The position numbers were made by a program, and so were the translations under genes. The notes under the pieces were generated by a model. That model searched no databases and was not told where the DNA came from. It saw only the letters and a list, made by a program, of their open reading frames with translations. A DNA stretch of 64,000 nucleotides from Methanobacteriaceae archaeon. GTDB lineage: Archaea; Methanobacteriota; Methanobacteria; Methanobacteriales; Methanobacteriaceae. The stretch is from contig JAQXTL010000004.1 in NCBI GenBank assembly GCA_029219465.1, forward strand, positions 434,001 to 498,000, written 5' to 3'. Positions 9,134 to 17,406 of this stretch are shown here, one piece after another (the stretch's first letter is position 1; every line of letters starts with the position of its first letter).

Positions 9134-9523
9134 CTATAAAATTTCAATTGTTCCATTGTCTCCGTCAACTTCAACTAAAGTTCCGTCAGTTAATTCTTTA
9201 GTATTTGAGGGTGTGTCAACCATTGGAATATCAGACATAATAGCTCCGGTTGCAATAATAGGTTCTGCATTTAAACAGATAATAGCATTTGGAGCAGTAT
9301 TGTTCTTCATCATTTGAAAAATAACATAAGAACCAACAGTAGAACCTTTTCCACCAGGAATAAATAAAACTTTATCTTTAATGGATTGTCCTTTTAATTC
9401 ATGATTTGGATCAATTACAATACCAGTTTCAGGATCTACACCACCAAGAAAACTAATTGGTTCTGAGGAAGTTATTAATTCTCCTTTTCCTTTTCCTTTT
9501 GCAATATTTCTACAACTAATCAT
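9134..9523 (-). CDS. Mevalonate-5-phosphate dehydratase, small subunit (aconitase-X swivel domain, DUF126)
   Basis: Small swivel-domain subunit of the archaeal enzyme that dehydrates (R)-5-phosphomevalonate to trans-anhydromevalonate 5-phosphate in the archaeal mevalonate pathway. The family was formerly DUF126. The 129 residues include [19 protein letters not shown] near the start and the glycine-rich [10 protein letters not shown] loop. The ATG at 9523 has an AGTGAT ribosome site; a GTG nine bases upstream is part of that site. The catalytic large subunit is 40 kb away at 49578-50765. It follows truD by 9 bp. Confidence 0.9.
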   Translation of the reverse strand: MISCRNIAKGKGKGELITSSEPISFLGGVDPETGIVIDPNHELKGQSIKDKVLFIPGGKGSTVGSYVIFQMMKNNTAPNAIICLNAEPIIATGAIMSDIPMVDTPSNTKELTDGTLVEVDGDNGTIEIL

Positions 9524-9532
9524 AAAAATCAC

Positions 9533-10789
9533 TTAAATAACATCTTTTTTCATTATTTCTCTTAAAACAGCAGTTGCATAAGAACCTTTATCAATTGAAA
9601 ATTCGCATAAAACACCATCATCTGTTGGAATAGCTGATGCATCCCATACCTGGAATCTCATAGCTCTTCTAAGACCATGGCTTCCTAAACGCGGCATTTT
9701 TGGAACTTCAAAGTCTGCTTTTGTAATATTATAATTCTTTAAAATATCCTCTTCCATTTCTCCGACAGCCCCTCCTGCAAAAGGAACTTTAGTACCATAC
9801 AACGGACAGGTAGGACTAGCTTCAAAATTATCAATCATTTCCTGGAATTCTTCAGGAGTTTTATCACGAACAATATGTTCTTCCGTATCAATAATGATAT
9901 CTCCCTCAATGTATTTGTTCATTCCCATCTCAACTCTTTTACTTACAGCTTCATTAAACAAATATGATTGATAAGCATGAACAAACATTCTTTGAAGAGG
10001 TTTAGGAAGTGCATGTAAAGCATTCATATATGATTTATCAGTTAATTCTCCTCTTTTTGAATCTCTGATTAATTCCTTAATCATCATTTTTTCATAACGC
10101 ATTCCTTTACCCATTAAGTTAAGAGATTCTTCAAGGTTTCCATCATCATATGCCTGTCTTGCCATTTGGTTTTCTTCAGATTCATCATCCTGAGGATTAC
10201 CAATATAAACTCCGACAGCCTTTTCTAAGTCATTTTCAACTAATGCTTCACCTACTAAATGTGTAATAGTTCTAGGTTTTCCAAATCTCTGCCATCCAAA
10301 GTAATTTGGAACACCAGTACGTTGTAATTTAGCTAAAACTTCATTTGCAACATCTGCACTTTTTTCAATATCATCCAAATCTTTAACAAGAATCCTGAAT
10401 TTATTTCCTCTAAGTTGTCCCATTCTAAGCTTTTTGCGACCACGGACAACTTTTAAAAAATCAGTTTTATAAATATCTAAAGCTTCAACCTGGTTTAATT
10501 GCTCTTCAGAATCCATGTTTGCAATACAAATCCATTGACGGGTGATTGCTTTTTTATCTTTCATTCCAGCAAAACCCATTCTTTTTCTTGAAATATGCAA
10601 ATCACGAGCAATATCCAAAACAACATCAAGTGTGGTTCTTCCTAACTTTTCAATCCACACATAAACATTAGGTCCTTCGCCATCAGGAATAATTTCAGGA
10701 ATTTCTTCAACGTAAAAATCTTCATATTGGTTTCTAATTGTTCCACCAATACCCTTTTGAGATGTAACATAAGTATTAGCATTTAACAT
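9533..10789 (-). CDS. truD: tRNA pseudouridine(13) synthase TruD
   Basis: Converts U13 in the D-arm of tRNAs to pseudouridine. From the ATG at 10789 the protein has 418 residues, normal for archaeal TruD/Pus7. The conserved block GFAGMKDKKAITRQW holds the catalytic aspartate (Asp78). Other TruD marks are VPNYFGWQRFG, the C-terminal-half FEVPKMPRLGSHGLRRAMRF, and FSIDKGSYATAVLREI. The open frame runs 26 codons further upstream through a tRNA gene, but a GTGATTATT ribosome site marks the ATG at 10789. The gene lies 21 bp downstream of tRNA-Arg and heads an operon of four protein genes. Confidence 0.95.
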   Translation of the reverse strand: MLNANTYVTSQKGIGGTIRNQYEDFYVEEIPEIIPDGEGPNVYVWIEKLGRTTLDVVLDIARDLHISRKRMGFAGMKDKKAITRQWICIANMDSEEQLNQVEALDIYKTDFLKVVRGRKKLRMGQLRGNKFRILVKDLDDIEKSADVANEVLAKLQRTGVPNYFGWQRFGKPRTITHLVGEALVENDLEKAVGVYIGNPQDDESEENQMARQAYDDGNLEESLNLMGKGMRYEKMMIKELIRDSKRGELTDKSYMNALHALPKPLQRMFVHAYQSYLFNEAVSKRVEMGMNKYIEGDIIIDTEEHIVRDKTPEEFQEMIDNFEASPTCPLYGTKVPFAGGAVGEMEEDILKNYNITKADFEVPKMPRLGSHGLRRAMRFQVWDASAIPTDDGVLCEFSIDKGSYATAVLREIMKKDVI

Positions 10790-10809
10790 AATAATCACGG
10801 AAATAAAAA

Positions 10810-10883
10810 TGCCCTGGCCGGGATTTGAACCCGGGGAATGGGATCCGCAGTCCCATGTGTTATCCAAACTACACCACCAGGGC
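10810..10883 (-). tRNA. tRNA-Arg (anticodon GCG)
   Basis: A complete cloverleaf reads on the minus strand: 7-bp acceptor GCCCTGG/CCAGGGC, D-stem GTGT/ACAC, anticodon stem TGGGA/TCCCA with loop CTGCGGA (anticodon GCG, reading CGC/CGU), T-stem CCGGG/CCCGG with loop TTCAAAT. The discriminator is A; the CCA end is not encoded, and a T5 run follows at once. There is no intron. U13 lies in the string TGTAG (positions 11-15), which fits the UNUAR target pattern known for Pus7/TruD. An AT-rich TATA-like element lies about 25 bp upstream. Confidence 0.95.
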
Positions 10884-10934
10884 TAATCAAAATAAGATAA
10901 CATATAATTTTATGATTTTAATAGTATTTAATAA

Positions 10935-11372
10935 TTACCATACAAATAAAATATATGAATAGTTTCCATAGTCCCTAATTGCTACTGAAACATTACCAGC
11001 ATTAGAATAATCACCATCTGATGATAATACTTTATTATTTAAAATATTAGTCTCACAAAATCTGTAATTTGTAAGATTAAGGCTCTTAAATTTGTTTTTA
11101 GAAATTTCACAAACTTGTCTTATAGATTCTTTTGAATTTTTATTTTCAATGAGTATTTTAGTTATATCCCCAAGAAATGTTCTGTCTTCAAAATCAACTT
11201 TTCCGCTTAATATTTCCATTATATCCTGAGCATTTTTTATTTTTTGAAAATCGTAGGAATAATCTGAACTTGGCGTGGAAATTGCAGTATTAATAATTAA
11301 AACTACCATTAAAACTAGAAAAACTGCAAGAATTGCATCTACTATGTAGAAATATCCTTTTTCATCCATCAT
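10935..11372 (-). CDS. Secreted or membrane-anchored pilin-like protein
   Basis: The 145 residues start MMDEKGYFYIVDAILAVFLV: a short charged leader followed by one hydrophobic helix (about 10-30) and then a soluble domain rich in Asn, Ser and Lys. This layout resembles archaeal type IV pilin-like or pseudopilin-like proteins, where a prepilin peptidase cuts before the helix, but I cannot point to an exact cleavage motif. Two Cys residues in the soluble part (CEISK, FCETN) could form a disulphide outside the cell. It is flanked by tRNA-Arg and the PurM-like gene, and its role is unknown. ATG at 11372 or 11369 could start it. Confidence 0.6.
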   Translation of the reverse strand: MMDEKGYFYIVDAILAVFLVLMVVLIINTAISTPSSDYSYDFQKIKNAQDIMEILSGKVDFEDRTFLGDITKILIENKNSKESIRQVCEISKNKFKSLNLTNYRFCETNILNNKVLSSDGDYSNAGNVSVAIRDYGNYSYILFVW

Positions 11373-11423
11373 GAATGAAAATTAAATTTTAAAATATTAA
11401 AAAAATAGGTAAGTGTGCAAAAA

Positions 11424-12788
11424 TTAATTTGCACGAATGTGTTCAATAACTTTTTCTTTTTTAGCAATAGCTGCATCAGAAGCTCTTTGAACTTTTTGTT
11501 TCATTTCTTCAAAGTCTTCAGGAGTGGTTTCACCAACTAACTTTTTGATTTTAGTGTAAGCAGCTTCTCTAAATAATGGAACAAGTTTTTCTTGGGTGGA
11601 ATCTTCTTTAATTAAGATAGGTTCACCGGAATTGTTAACTTCCCCAATTTCAGAAATTGCAACATCGTATTTTCCAACAGCCTTTTTAATGTCACCAACA
11701 ATTTCAGGAGGTGCAATTAACATTAAGGAGTCAGTTGAAACACCTAATGGGTCAATGTTTAATGTTTCAAGCATGTTTAACACATTTGGAGCAACCATTT
11801 GTCTGATTTCTTTTTCATAAAACTCTAAACCAACACCAGTAGTATTGGAAATTTCATGAGCATCTCCTCTAAGACCACCATTGGTTACATCAGTCATTGC
11901 GTGAATGTCTTTTACAAGATCAGCTTCAAATAATGCGTGGGAAGCTTGAACAAAGTTTACATTCATTGTATCCCATACAACATCGAAAAATCCGTTGTAT
12001 AATGCTGTTGTGGTAATTGTTCCTCCACCAGAACCTTCGGTTAAAAGAATTACATCGCCTTCAGTTGCACCTTTTCTTGCTGTTGGAGGATGGTTTGATA
12101 CACCGACACTTCCAACTGCTGATACAAATCTGTCACCTAAAACCATGTCTCCACCGACACGTAAGGTACTTCCAGCAACAATAGGAACATCTACAAGTTC
12201 AGATACTGCTGCAACACCTGCTGTAAAGTCAAATATTTTAGCAACATCTCCGTCATCAGCTAAATGAACATCACTTAAAATTGCAACAGGATCAGCACCC
12301 ATTACACAAACATCTCTAAGTGTTGCTCTTGTTACGTGAAAACCACCTAAAAATGGATATTCGCTTAAACGTGAGTGGATTCCATCAACTGCAGTAGTAA
12401 TATAAACTTCATCATCTTTTGCTTTTGCTTTAACAACTCCACCATCGTCTTGTTCTGAGGGATTTACAAGTGATGCTGTGTTGGTTGATGATACAATTTC
12501 AGCGATTTTTCTGTGAACAAAAAAGTCACCTGCACCACGAGATCCAACTCCCATTTCACCCATTAAAACATCAGCTTTGTTTACATTAGCTATTTCTTTT
12601 AAAAATTCATCATCGCTTTCTTGTAATTTGAGAGTTGTTGAAACTTCGTCAATTACTGCTTTTGCCATTTCAACAGAGTTTTCTTGTGAAATTTTTTTAT
12701 ATTCTTTAATTCTTACAGCTAAAATTTCTGCAAGATCATCATAATCATAATCGTCAATTCTTGCTCTTACAAATCCTTCAATATCCAT
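11424..12788 (-). CDS. PurM-superfamily (AIR synthase-related) protein
   Basis: ATP-dependent enzyme fold shared by PurM, PurL, SelD, ThiL and HypE. The 454 residues carry a helical N-terminal extension (about 1-85) not found in PurM, the N-domain with EQDDGGVV, TAVDGIHSRL and ATLRDVCVMGADPVAILSD, and the C-domain with LTEGSGGGTITTTALY and AMTDVTNGGLRGDAHEIS. The reaction is unknown. It is the third gene after cfbD and hisH (2-bp gap), an order I recall as also present in Methanothermobacter. Links to F430 or histidine/purine metabolism are possible but unproven. Confidence 0.8.
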   Translation of the reverse strand: MDIEGFVRARIDDYDYDDLAEILAVRIKEYKKISQENSVEMAKAVIDEVSTTLKLQESDDEFLKEIANVNKADVLMGEMGVGSRGAGDFFVHRKIAEIVSSTNTASLVNPSEQDDGGVVKAKAKDDEVYITTAVDGIHSRLSEYPFLGGFHVTRATLRDVCVMGADPVAILSDVHLADDGDVAKIFDFTAGVAAVSELVDVPIVAGSTLRVGGDMVLGDRFVSAVGSVGVSNHPPTARKGATEGDVILLTEGSGGGTITTTALYNGFFDVVWDTMNVNFVQASHALFEADLVKDIHAMTDVTNGGLRGDAHEISNTTGVGLEFYEKEIRQMVAPNVLNMLETLNIDPLGVSTDSLMLIAPPEIVGDIKKAVGKYDVAISEIGEVNNSGEPILIKEDSTQEKLVPLFREAAYTKIKKLVGETTPEDFEEMKQKVQRASDAAIAKKEKVIEHIRAN

Positions 12789-12790
12789 AA

Positions 12791-13387
12791 TTAAATCTCC
12801 AAATTAGTGAAATTCTTTAAAATCCTAAGTCCTGCTACACCACTTTTTTCTGGGTGAAACTGTGTTGAGAATAAATTATTTTGACTTAAACTAGCTACAA
12901 CTTCTCCACCATATTCACAAACTCCAGCAATGATTTCATCATTATCAGGAACAACATGATATGAGTGTACAAAGTAGAAGTATTCTCCATCAATACCTTC
13001 TAAAATAGGAGAATTATTGCAGACTTTTAGTTTATTCCAACCCATGTGAGGTATTTTAACATCCCCAGACAATAATTCAGCGTGTCCTTTAAATAAATCA
13101 AGTCCTTTAACATCAGGTGCTTCATCACTTGAACTTACCAATGCCTGTTGGCCAAGACAAACTCCTAAAAACGGTTTATCATCATTAACATGTTCGTGAA
13201 TAACATCTTCAAATGGTTTTAAGTTTTCCATAGCGCTTCCAAATGCACCTACACCAGGTAAAACCAAAAAATCACTATCAGCAATTACCTGTTTATCATC
13301 AGTTATTTGAAATTCTGCACCTATCTTTTTAAATCCGTTAGAGATGCTTTTTAAGTTTCCACTTTTATAATCTATAATTGTAATCAT
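12791..13387 (-). CDS. hisH: Imidazole glycerol phosphate synthase, glutaminase subunit
   Basis: Class I glutamine amidotransferase that passes ammonia to HisF, which forms imidazole glycerol phosphate and AICAR in histidine synthesis. The 198 residues from ATG 13387 show the oxyanion segment LPGVGAFG, the nucleophile elbow GVCLGQQ (Cys77), and the His/Glu of the triad in [11 protein letters not shown]. The ATG overlaps the cfbD stop by four bases (ATGA), so translation is coupled. An in-frame GTG lies four codons upstream inside cfbD and is less likely as a start. hisF is not in this window. Confidence 0.96.
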   Translation of the reverse strand: MITIIDYKSGNLKSISNGFKKIGAEFQITDDKQVIADSDFLVLPGVGAFGSAMENLKPFEDVIHEHVNDDKPFLGVCLGQQALVSSSDEAPDVKGLDLFKGHAELLSGDVKIPHMGWNKLKVCNNSPILEGIDGEYFYFVHSYHVVPDNDEIIAGVCEYGGEVVASLSQNNLFSTQFHPEKSGVAGLRILKNFTNLEI

Positions 13388-14457
13388 TCGTTTAACCATC
13401 CAATAGTTGATCTAATCATTCCACCGAAATCAGAAAATACAATTTTATCAGTTCCAAGAGTTTTTGAGTGTGCATCAAGTTCTGCAACAACATGGTCATA
13501 TCCTAAGTCTTTAAGTGGTTCAACCAAACGAGGTCCATCAGTTATTGCAATGGATTCCACATCAAACTCTTCAATTGGAAATGCGTGAGGAACACCGAAA
13601 ACAACAATTAAATCCAATTCTTCATCTTTTAAGTAGTCTGCTGCCACATTAGCAGTTATTGGATATTCATCAAGTCCTCCAGTAATATAATCTATGTCCA
13701 TTGGAAGTTCATCTTTAATATTTTTTGCATGATTTCTGATTCTTTCAAGTCCTATATTTTCATCAAGATTTGCTACAATAATTGGTTTGTTATCTTTATT
13801 GATTTTTGTATAATCAAAGTTAATAATATCTGCAAAAAGATATGAAGTTTCCTTTTTAACATTATGCACAAATGCGACTTTTTTACCGTCTTTTATGGCA
13901 CCAACAAGTGTTTTAGCAACACTTTCCTTAGAATCTCCAAAGTTAGGTTTTATGTATTTTCCCTGAGCCATACCTCTTGTTTTTTCAACTTCAGTAGCTT
14001 TTTCAAGCATTTCAATTTGCCTTTCAGCTTCGCTTTCAGGAATAACACCACATTCAACAGCAGATTCTAAAACCATAATAGCTCCAACAGTATTGTCCCC
14101 TTCACCAGAACCCCCATGAGATTCTACAGGAATAACAGTACATGGTAAATCAGCATTGGAAATTGCTTCTTTTAAATCTTCACCAATAATCATACTTGCA
14201 CAGGTACCGACAACACCCATTAATTTTGGATTAAACATGTCGTAAGCTTCAATTAAGGTTTCTTCAAGCTTTTCACCAGCACCTAAAATAAAATCATTTT
14301 CAGCCATTGCAGTTGTTAAGACCCTAACGCCATCGCTTTCTAAAAGTCTTCCAGTTCTAAAACAACAACCATTTGGCCCGTGCATAATAATAACATCAAC
14401 ATTCATGTCCCTTAATGTATAAAGAGACGCTGCAATTGGACTTGGTCTTGGATGCAT
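13384..14457 (-). CDS. cfbD: Ni-sirohydrochlorin a,c-diamide reductive cyclase, catalytic subunit
   Basis: NifD-like component of the nitrogenase-related complex CfbCD. With ATP and electrons from the NifH-like CfbC it reduces and cyclises Ni-sirohydrochlorin a,c-diamide on the way to coenzyme F430, the cofactor of methyl-coenzyme M reductase. The 357 residues open with the methanogen-typical [17 protein letters not shown]; the cysteines in [11 protein letters not shown] and [12 protein letters not shown] are candidate [4Fe-4S] ligands. The ribosome site is AGGTGAAA. It is the first gene of the cfbD-hisH-PurM-like unit. cfbC is not in the window. Confidence 0.92.
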   Translation of the reverse strand: MHPRPSPIAASLYTLRDMNVDVIIMHGPNGCCFRTGRLLESDGVRVLTTAMAENDFILGAGEKLEETLIEAYDMFNPKLMGVVGTCASMIIGEDLKEAISNADLPCTVIPVESHGGSGEGDNTVGAIMVLESAVECGVIPESEAERQIEMLEKATEVEKTRGMAQGKYIKPNFGDSKESVAKTLVGAIKDGKKVAFVHNVKKETSYLFADIINFDYTKINKDNKPIIVANLDENIGLERIRNHAKNIKDELPMDIDYITGGLDEYPITANVAADYLKDEELDLIVVFGVPHAFPIEEFDVESIAITDGPRLVEPLKDLGYDHVVAELDAHSKTLGTDKIVFSDFGGMIRSTIGWLNE

Positions 14458-14645
14458 ATTTTTTCACCTAAATAATTTAACAAATTATTATTTAAAATTC
14501 TTAATTAATATAATTATACAATTAATAAAGATATTTCGTCTAGAATTTAAAAAAATATCAATATGAAAATATCAACAAAACAATAAATAATTTAAGTAAA
14601 AAGAATTATAATTATTAAAATATTATTTGAAATAGTGAGGATAAA

Positions 14646-15764
14646 ATGAATTTAAAAAAATCTGTATACGAAGGATCGAAGCGTATTTTTTATTTAGATG
14701 CATTGCGTGTTATGGCAATTAGCTGTGTAATCTTAATTCACGTTTATGCAACTATGAGAATATTTATTTTAAACGAATACACCGTACCAACATTCAATTG
14801 GATTATAACCTTAATTTTAGGTAGTGTTCCTAGAATTGGAGTTGACTTGTTCTTGATACTATCTGGAGCATTGTCTTTAGGTAGAGTTTGGGAGATAAAA
14901 CCATTTTTAGGTAAAAGATTACCTCGTATTATAATGCCATTTGCATTTTGGAGTATTGTACTAACTATATTTTTAGTAGTTATCTCACCATACTTTGCAA
15001 ACATAACTCTTCCTGCAGATGTGCTTACACCTGGCGGATTTTTAGCATTCTTTTATGATTACATCATGGTAGGTAAATATTCTCAACAAAATTGGTTCTT
15101 CTGGATGATTTTAGGAACTTACTTCATTATGCCTATTTTCAACAAATGGATTTTACATGCAGATTTTAGTGAAATTGAATACTTTTTAGTATTCTGGTTA
15201 GTAACATGTTTGTTTGATTACACTTTAATGATGCCATGTCCAATCAAATTATCTTACTTTACAAGTCCAATCGGATTAGTTGTATTAGGATACTACTTAA
15301 GACATACAAAAAGAAAATTACTCAACAATCCTCATTTCGGATTAGTCTTAATTGCTATTTCAGTTATAATTACAGGTATTTTAGGATACCAATATTCAAG
15401 CCCAACAGAAATGTTTGCATTTAACAGATATTCAATTATCTGCGCTATTACAGTTATTGGAGTTTGTATCGTCTTTAAAAATTATGATAAATTGAAAATA
15501 TATGGATTAACAAAAAAACTTAACGGAAGTTTCATAAGTACTGTGTTTGAAAATTCCGTTTTCTCAATAGCAAAATACAGTTATGGAATTTATTTAATTC
15601 ATGTAATTGTACTTGTATTAATCAAAAATCCATTATTAGCATTTTGTAATTCATATAAAATAAGCTTCATAGCAATATTTGTTTTATGTATATTATGCTC
15701 ATGGGCAGTTATGGCAATATTAAACAGAGTTCCTTACGTAAACAAAGTAATTGGAGCTAAATAG
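14646..15764 (+). CDS. Membrane acyltransferase (acyltransferase 3 family)
   Basis: Integral membrane O-acyltransferase of the OafA/YrhL group, which moves acetyl or similar groups from the cytoplasm onto surface glycans or lipids. The 372 residues start with the family opening RIFYLDALRVMAISCVILIHVY, where the histidine near residue 37 is the conserved catalytic one, and continue with about ten hydrophobic helices. No extra SGNH domain is present. The ATG has a GTGAGGATAA ribosome site. It is transcribed alone and ends at a strong hairpin terminator. The acceptor is unknown; a cell-wall or S-layer-like glycan is a reasonable inference. Confidence 0.85.
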   Translation: MNLKKSVYEGSKRIFYLDALRVMAISCVILIHVYATMRIFILNEYTVPTFNWIITLILGSVPRIGVDLFLILSGALSLGRVWEIKPFLGKRLPRIIMPFAFWSIVLTIFLVVISPYFANITLPADVLTPGGFLAFFYDYIMVGKYSQQNWFFWMILGTYFIMPIFNKWILHADFSEIEYFLVFWLVTCLFDYTLMMPCPIKLSYFTSPIGLVVLGYYLRHTKRKLLNNPHFGLVLIAISVIITGILGYQYSSPTEMFAFNRYSIICAITVIGVCIVFKNYDKLKIYGLTKKLNGSFISTVFENSVFSIAKYSYGIYLIHVIVLVLIKNPLLAFCNSYKISFIAIFVLCILCSWAVMAILNRVPYVNKVIGAK

Positions 15765-15798
15765 TTGTAAATCATATGATTTATAACTCTCTTTTTTT
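15764..15798 (+). terminator. Terminator of the acyltransferase gene
   Basis: The near-perfect palindrome GTTGTAAATCATATGATTTA plus TAAC (15764-15787; one mismatched pair) is followed by TCTC and a run of seven T. The stem begins at the last base of the stop codon. Confidence 0.65.
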
Positions 15799-15850
15799 GT
15801 GATTGAAATATTGATATAACAATAATAACTTACTATAATATGGTGATGAA

Positions 15851-16308
15851 ATGAATAAAAACCATATTATAATCATTATCTTACTAATAATTATTTTTGC
15901 CTTATTGGAGGAATATTCTTTATTAGTAATGCTCCAGACAAGCCTGTTATCTACAACAATACAATTCCAGGAGTTGGAACATTTAACACAACAAATGTGA
16001 CTAATTTTACATTAAGTAGCAGCAGTAATGATCTACAAACAGATTATTTAGCAAATGACAGTATTTCTCAAATAACTACAAGTAGCAGCAGTTTAATAGC
16101 TCAAAATACAAAAGAAATGGCTGAGAGAGTCAATGATTCTGCAAAAGGCCATACTATATACAAAGACACTGCAAATATTGGAGAACACAAAGGAGAAGTT
16201 AGATATTTTTCAATTTTGGAAGATATGGACAAAGGCCAATACATTATGGTAAGTACTGGAGATTACAATCTGACCTGTATGATTGTTGATAGTTTCAAGA
16301 TATTCTAA
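15851..16308 (+). pseudogene. Frameshifted gene for a small secreted or anchored protein
   Basis: ATG at 15851 has a strong GGTGATGAA ribosome site and opens MNKNHIIIIILLIIIF, a signal or anchor helix, but this frame stops at 15998-16000. The next frame continues the helix as CLIGGIFFISNAPDKPVIYN and runs to TAA at 16306-16308 with a Ser/Asn/Thr-rich extracellular domain. One missing base near 15894-15902, most simply a sixth T in the T5 run at 15894-15898, would restore a protein of about 152 residues. It may be a true decay event, a phase-variable tract or a sequencing error. No named family recognised. Confidence 0.7.
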
Positions 16309-16401
16309 AACAAACACGACCATCCCATTTTATCCCATGCTTCTTTATTCAAGTTAATAACCTTTATTAAGAAATATGTACAAATCATAACTCATAAGTT
16401 A

Positions 16402-16494
16402 AATTTGCGCATTATAACGGAAATTATTATCCAACAAGACATCAGGAGGTTTTGTAGTAAAATAACTAATGTTATAAACAACAATACGCAAATT
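16402..16494 (+). other. Nested hairpin element, candidate structured RNA or 5' leader
   Basis: Four stems nest on one axis: 16402-16409 with 16487-16494 (8 bp, perfect), 16412-16418 with 16471-16477 (7 bp, perfect), 16423-16430 with 16462-16470 (8 bp, one bulge), and 16434-16440 with 16449-16455 (7 bp with one G-T). The apical loop is ATCAGGAG, giving an SD-like AGGAGG at its edge that does not precede an open frame. It ends 21 nt before the ATG of the next gene. Pairing is seen directly; expression and function are not known. Confidence 0.4.
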
Positions 16495-16515
16495 AAAAGG
16501 GAAAAAGATGAAATT

Positions 16516-17340
16516 ATGATAATATACATTTTATTATTCTTACTAACAATTTTAATTCCAATTGTGTTGCATTTAAAGTATGGTCGTGACGAAGAATTAA
16601 AAACAGAGATAATTTCTCAAAGAGAATTGCCCTCACACGACCATCCAGTTATTATTAATGGTATTTTTCGCCAAAACTACGGGAATAATATTGGGGATCC
16701 TAATTTAAACGGATTTAAAGCTGGAATGTACGAGTTAGTGAGAAAAGGGTTTTTAGAATTTGATGAAAATGAAAAACATGTTGTTTTAGATTTAAATTTA
16801 AAAAGATTCAGTTTTAGAATCAATCATGAGTATTATAAACTCCACAAATCAGAATTATTTGATTTTAAAATAAAAATGATGGAGATATTTGAAAAAATAA
16901 GTGAAAATGACATTGTTCATTTTGAAGATATTAATAAAGACGACTTTATGCTTCTTTTTGAAAGCTGGCAGGCTTCAGTTAGAGACTATTTAAAAGAAAC
17001 TGACGAAGTAAAAAACTACCATAATTCAAACGGTGAAAAGATGGCATTCATATACTGTCTCGTCTGTTTGAACTTAAATTCTGTACTTTTTGTACTTTAT
17101 AGTGTATTTGGAATAACTATGGGTTATGAATTTTCCCTAACAACTTTCCTGATAATATTCGGATTCCAATTATATTTCATGGCATTGACATTTGTACTTT
17201 TACTTTATAGAACAAAATTATTTGATAAATGGACTGCATATGGTGTGGAATGCCGTGAAAGATGGAGAAAATTTGGAGAACATCTTCAAGATTCAACAAT
17301 TATTGATGAGTATTCACCAAAATATATGAAAATGGGATGA
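16516..17340 (+). CDS. DUF2207-like membrane protein
   Basis: 274 residues from ATG 16516. A hydrophobic helix at the N-terminus (MIIYILLFLLTILIPIVLHL) is followed by a soluble winged-helix-like region of about 150 residues (KAGMYELVRKGFLEFDENEKH), two more helices (about 182-230), and the tail WTAYGVECRERWRKFGEHLQDST, which resembles the C-terminal half of DUF2207 proteins. The large N-terminal extracellular DUF2207 domain is absent, so it is either a short relative or a remnant. A TTG 37 codons upstream is in frame but lies inside the hairpin element. Function unknown. Confidence 0.6.
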   Translation: MIIYILLFLLTILIPIVLHLKYGRDEELKTEIISQRELPSHDHPVIINGIFRQNYGNNIGDPNLNGFKAGMYELVRKGFLEFDENEKHVVLDLNLKRFSFRINHEYYKLHKSELFDFKIKMMEIFEKISENDIVHFEDINKDDFMLLFESWQASVRDYLKETDEVKNYHNSNGEKMAFIYCLVCLNLNSVLFVLYSVFGITMGYEFSLTTFLIIFGFQLYFMALTFVLLLYRTKLFDKWTAYGVECRERWRKFGEHLQDSTIIDEYSPKYMKMG

Positions 17341-17406
17341 TTTGTGGGTTTACTCAGTAGTTCTTGAAGTAAATAAATCAGCACCACCAAAATCATCTGG
17401 GCAGAA

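Noticed and set aside
10790-10867. N-terminal extension of truD by 26 codons
   Set aside because: This stretch is the antisense-free body of tRNA-Arg on the same strand; the ATG at 10789 has its own GTGATT ribosome site.
14529-14582. AAATATCAA repeats and GATATTT/AAATATC inverted repeat upstream of the acyltransferase
   Set aside because: Simple AT-rich repeats of this length are expected by chance at this base composition.
16405-16515. Start of the DUF2207-like protein at TTG 16405
   Set aside because: No ribosome site, no family similarity in the extra 37 residues, and the segment is inside the nested hairpin.
16321-17339. Possible mobile cassette with 11-bp inverted ends (CATCCCATTTT and AAAATGGGATG)
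   Set aside because: The ends are short, there is no target duplication or transposase, and one end lies in the coding 3' end of the DUF2207-like gene.
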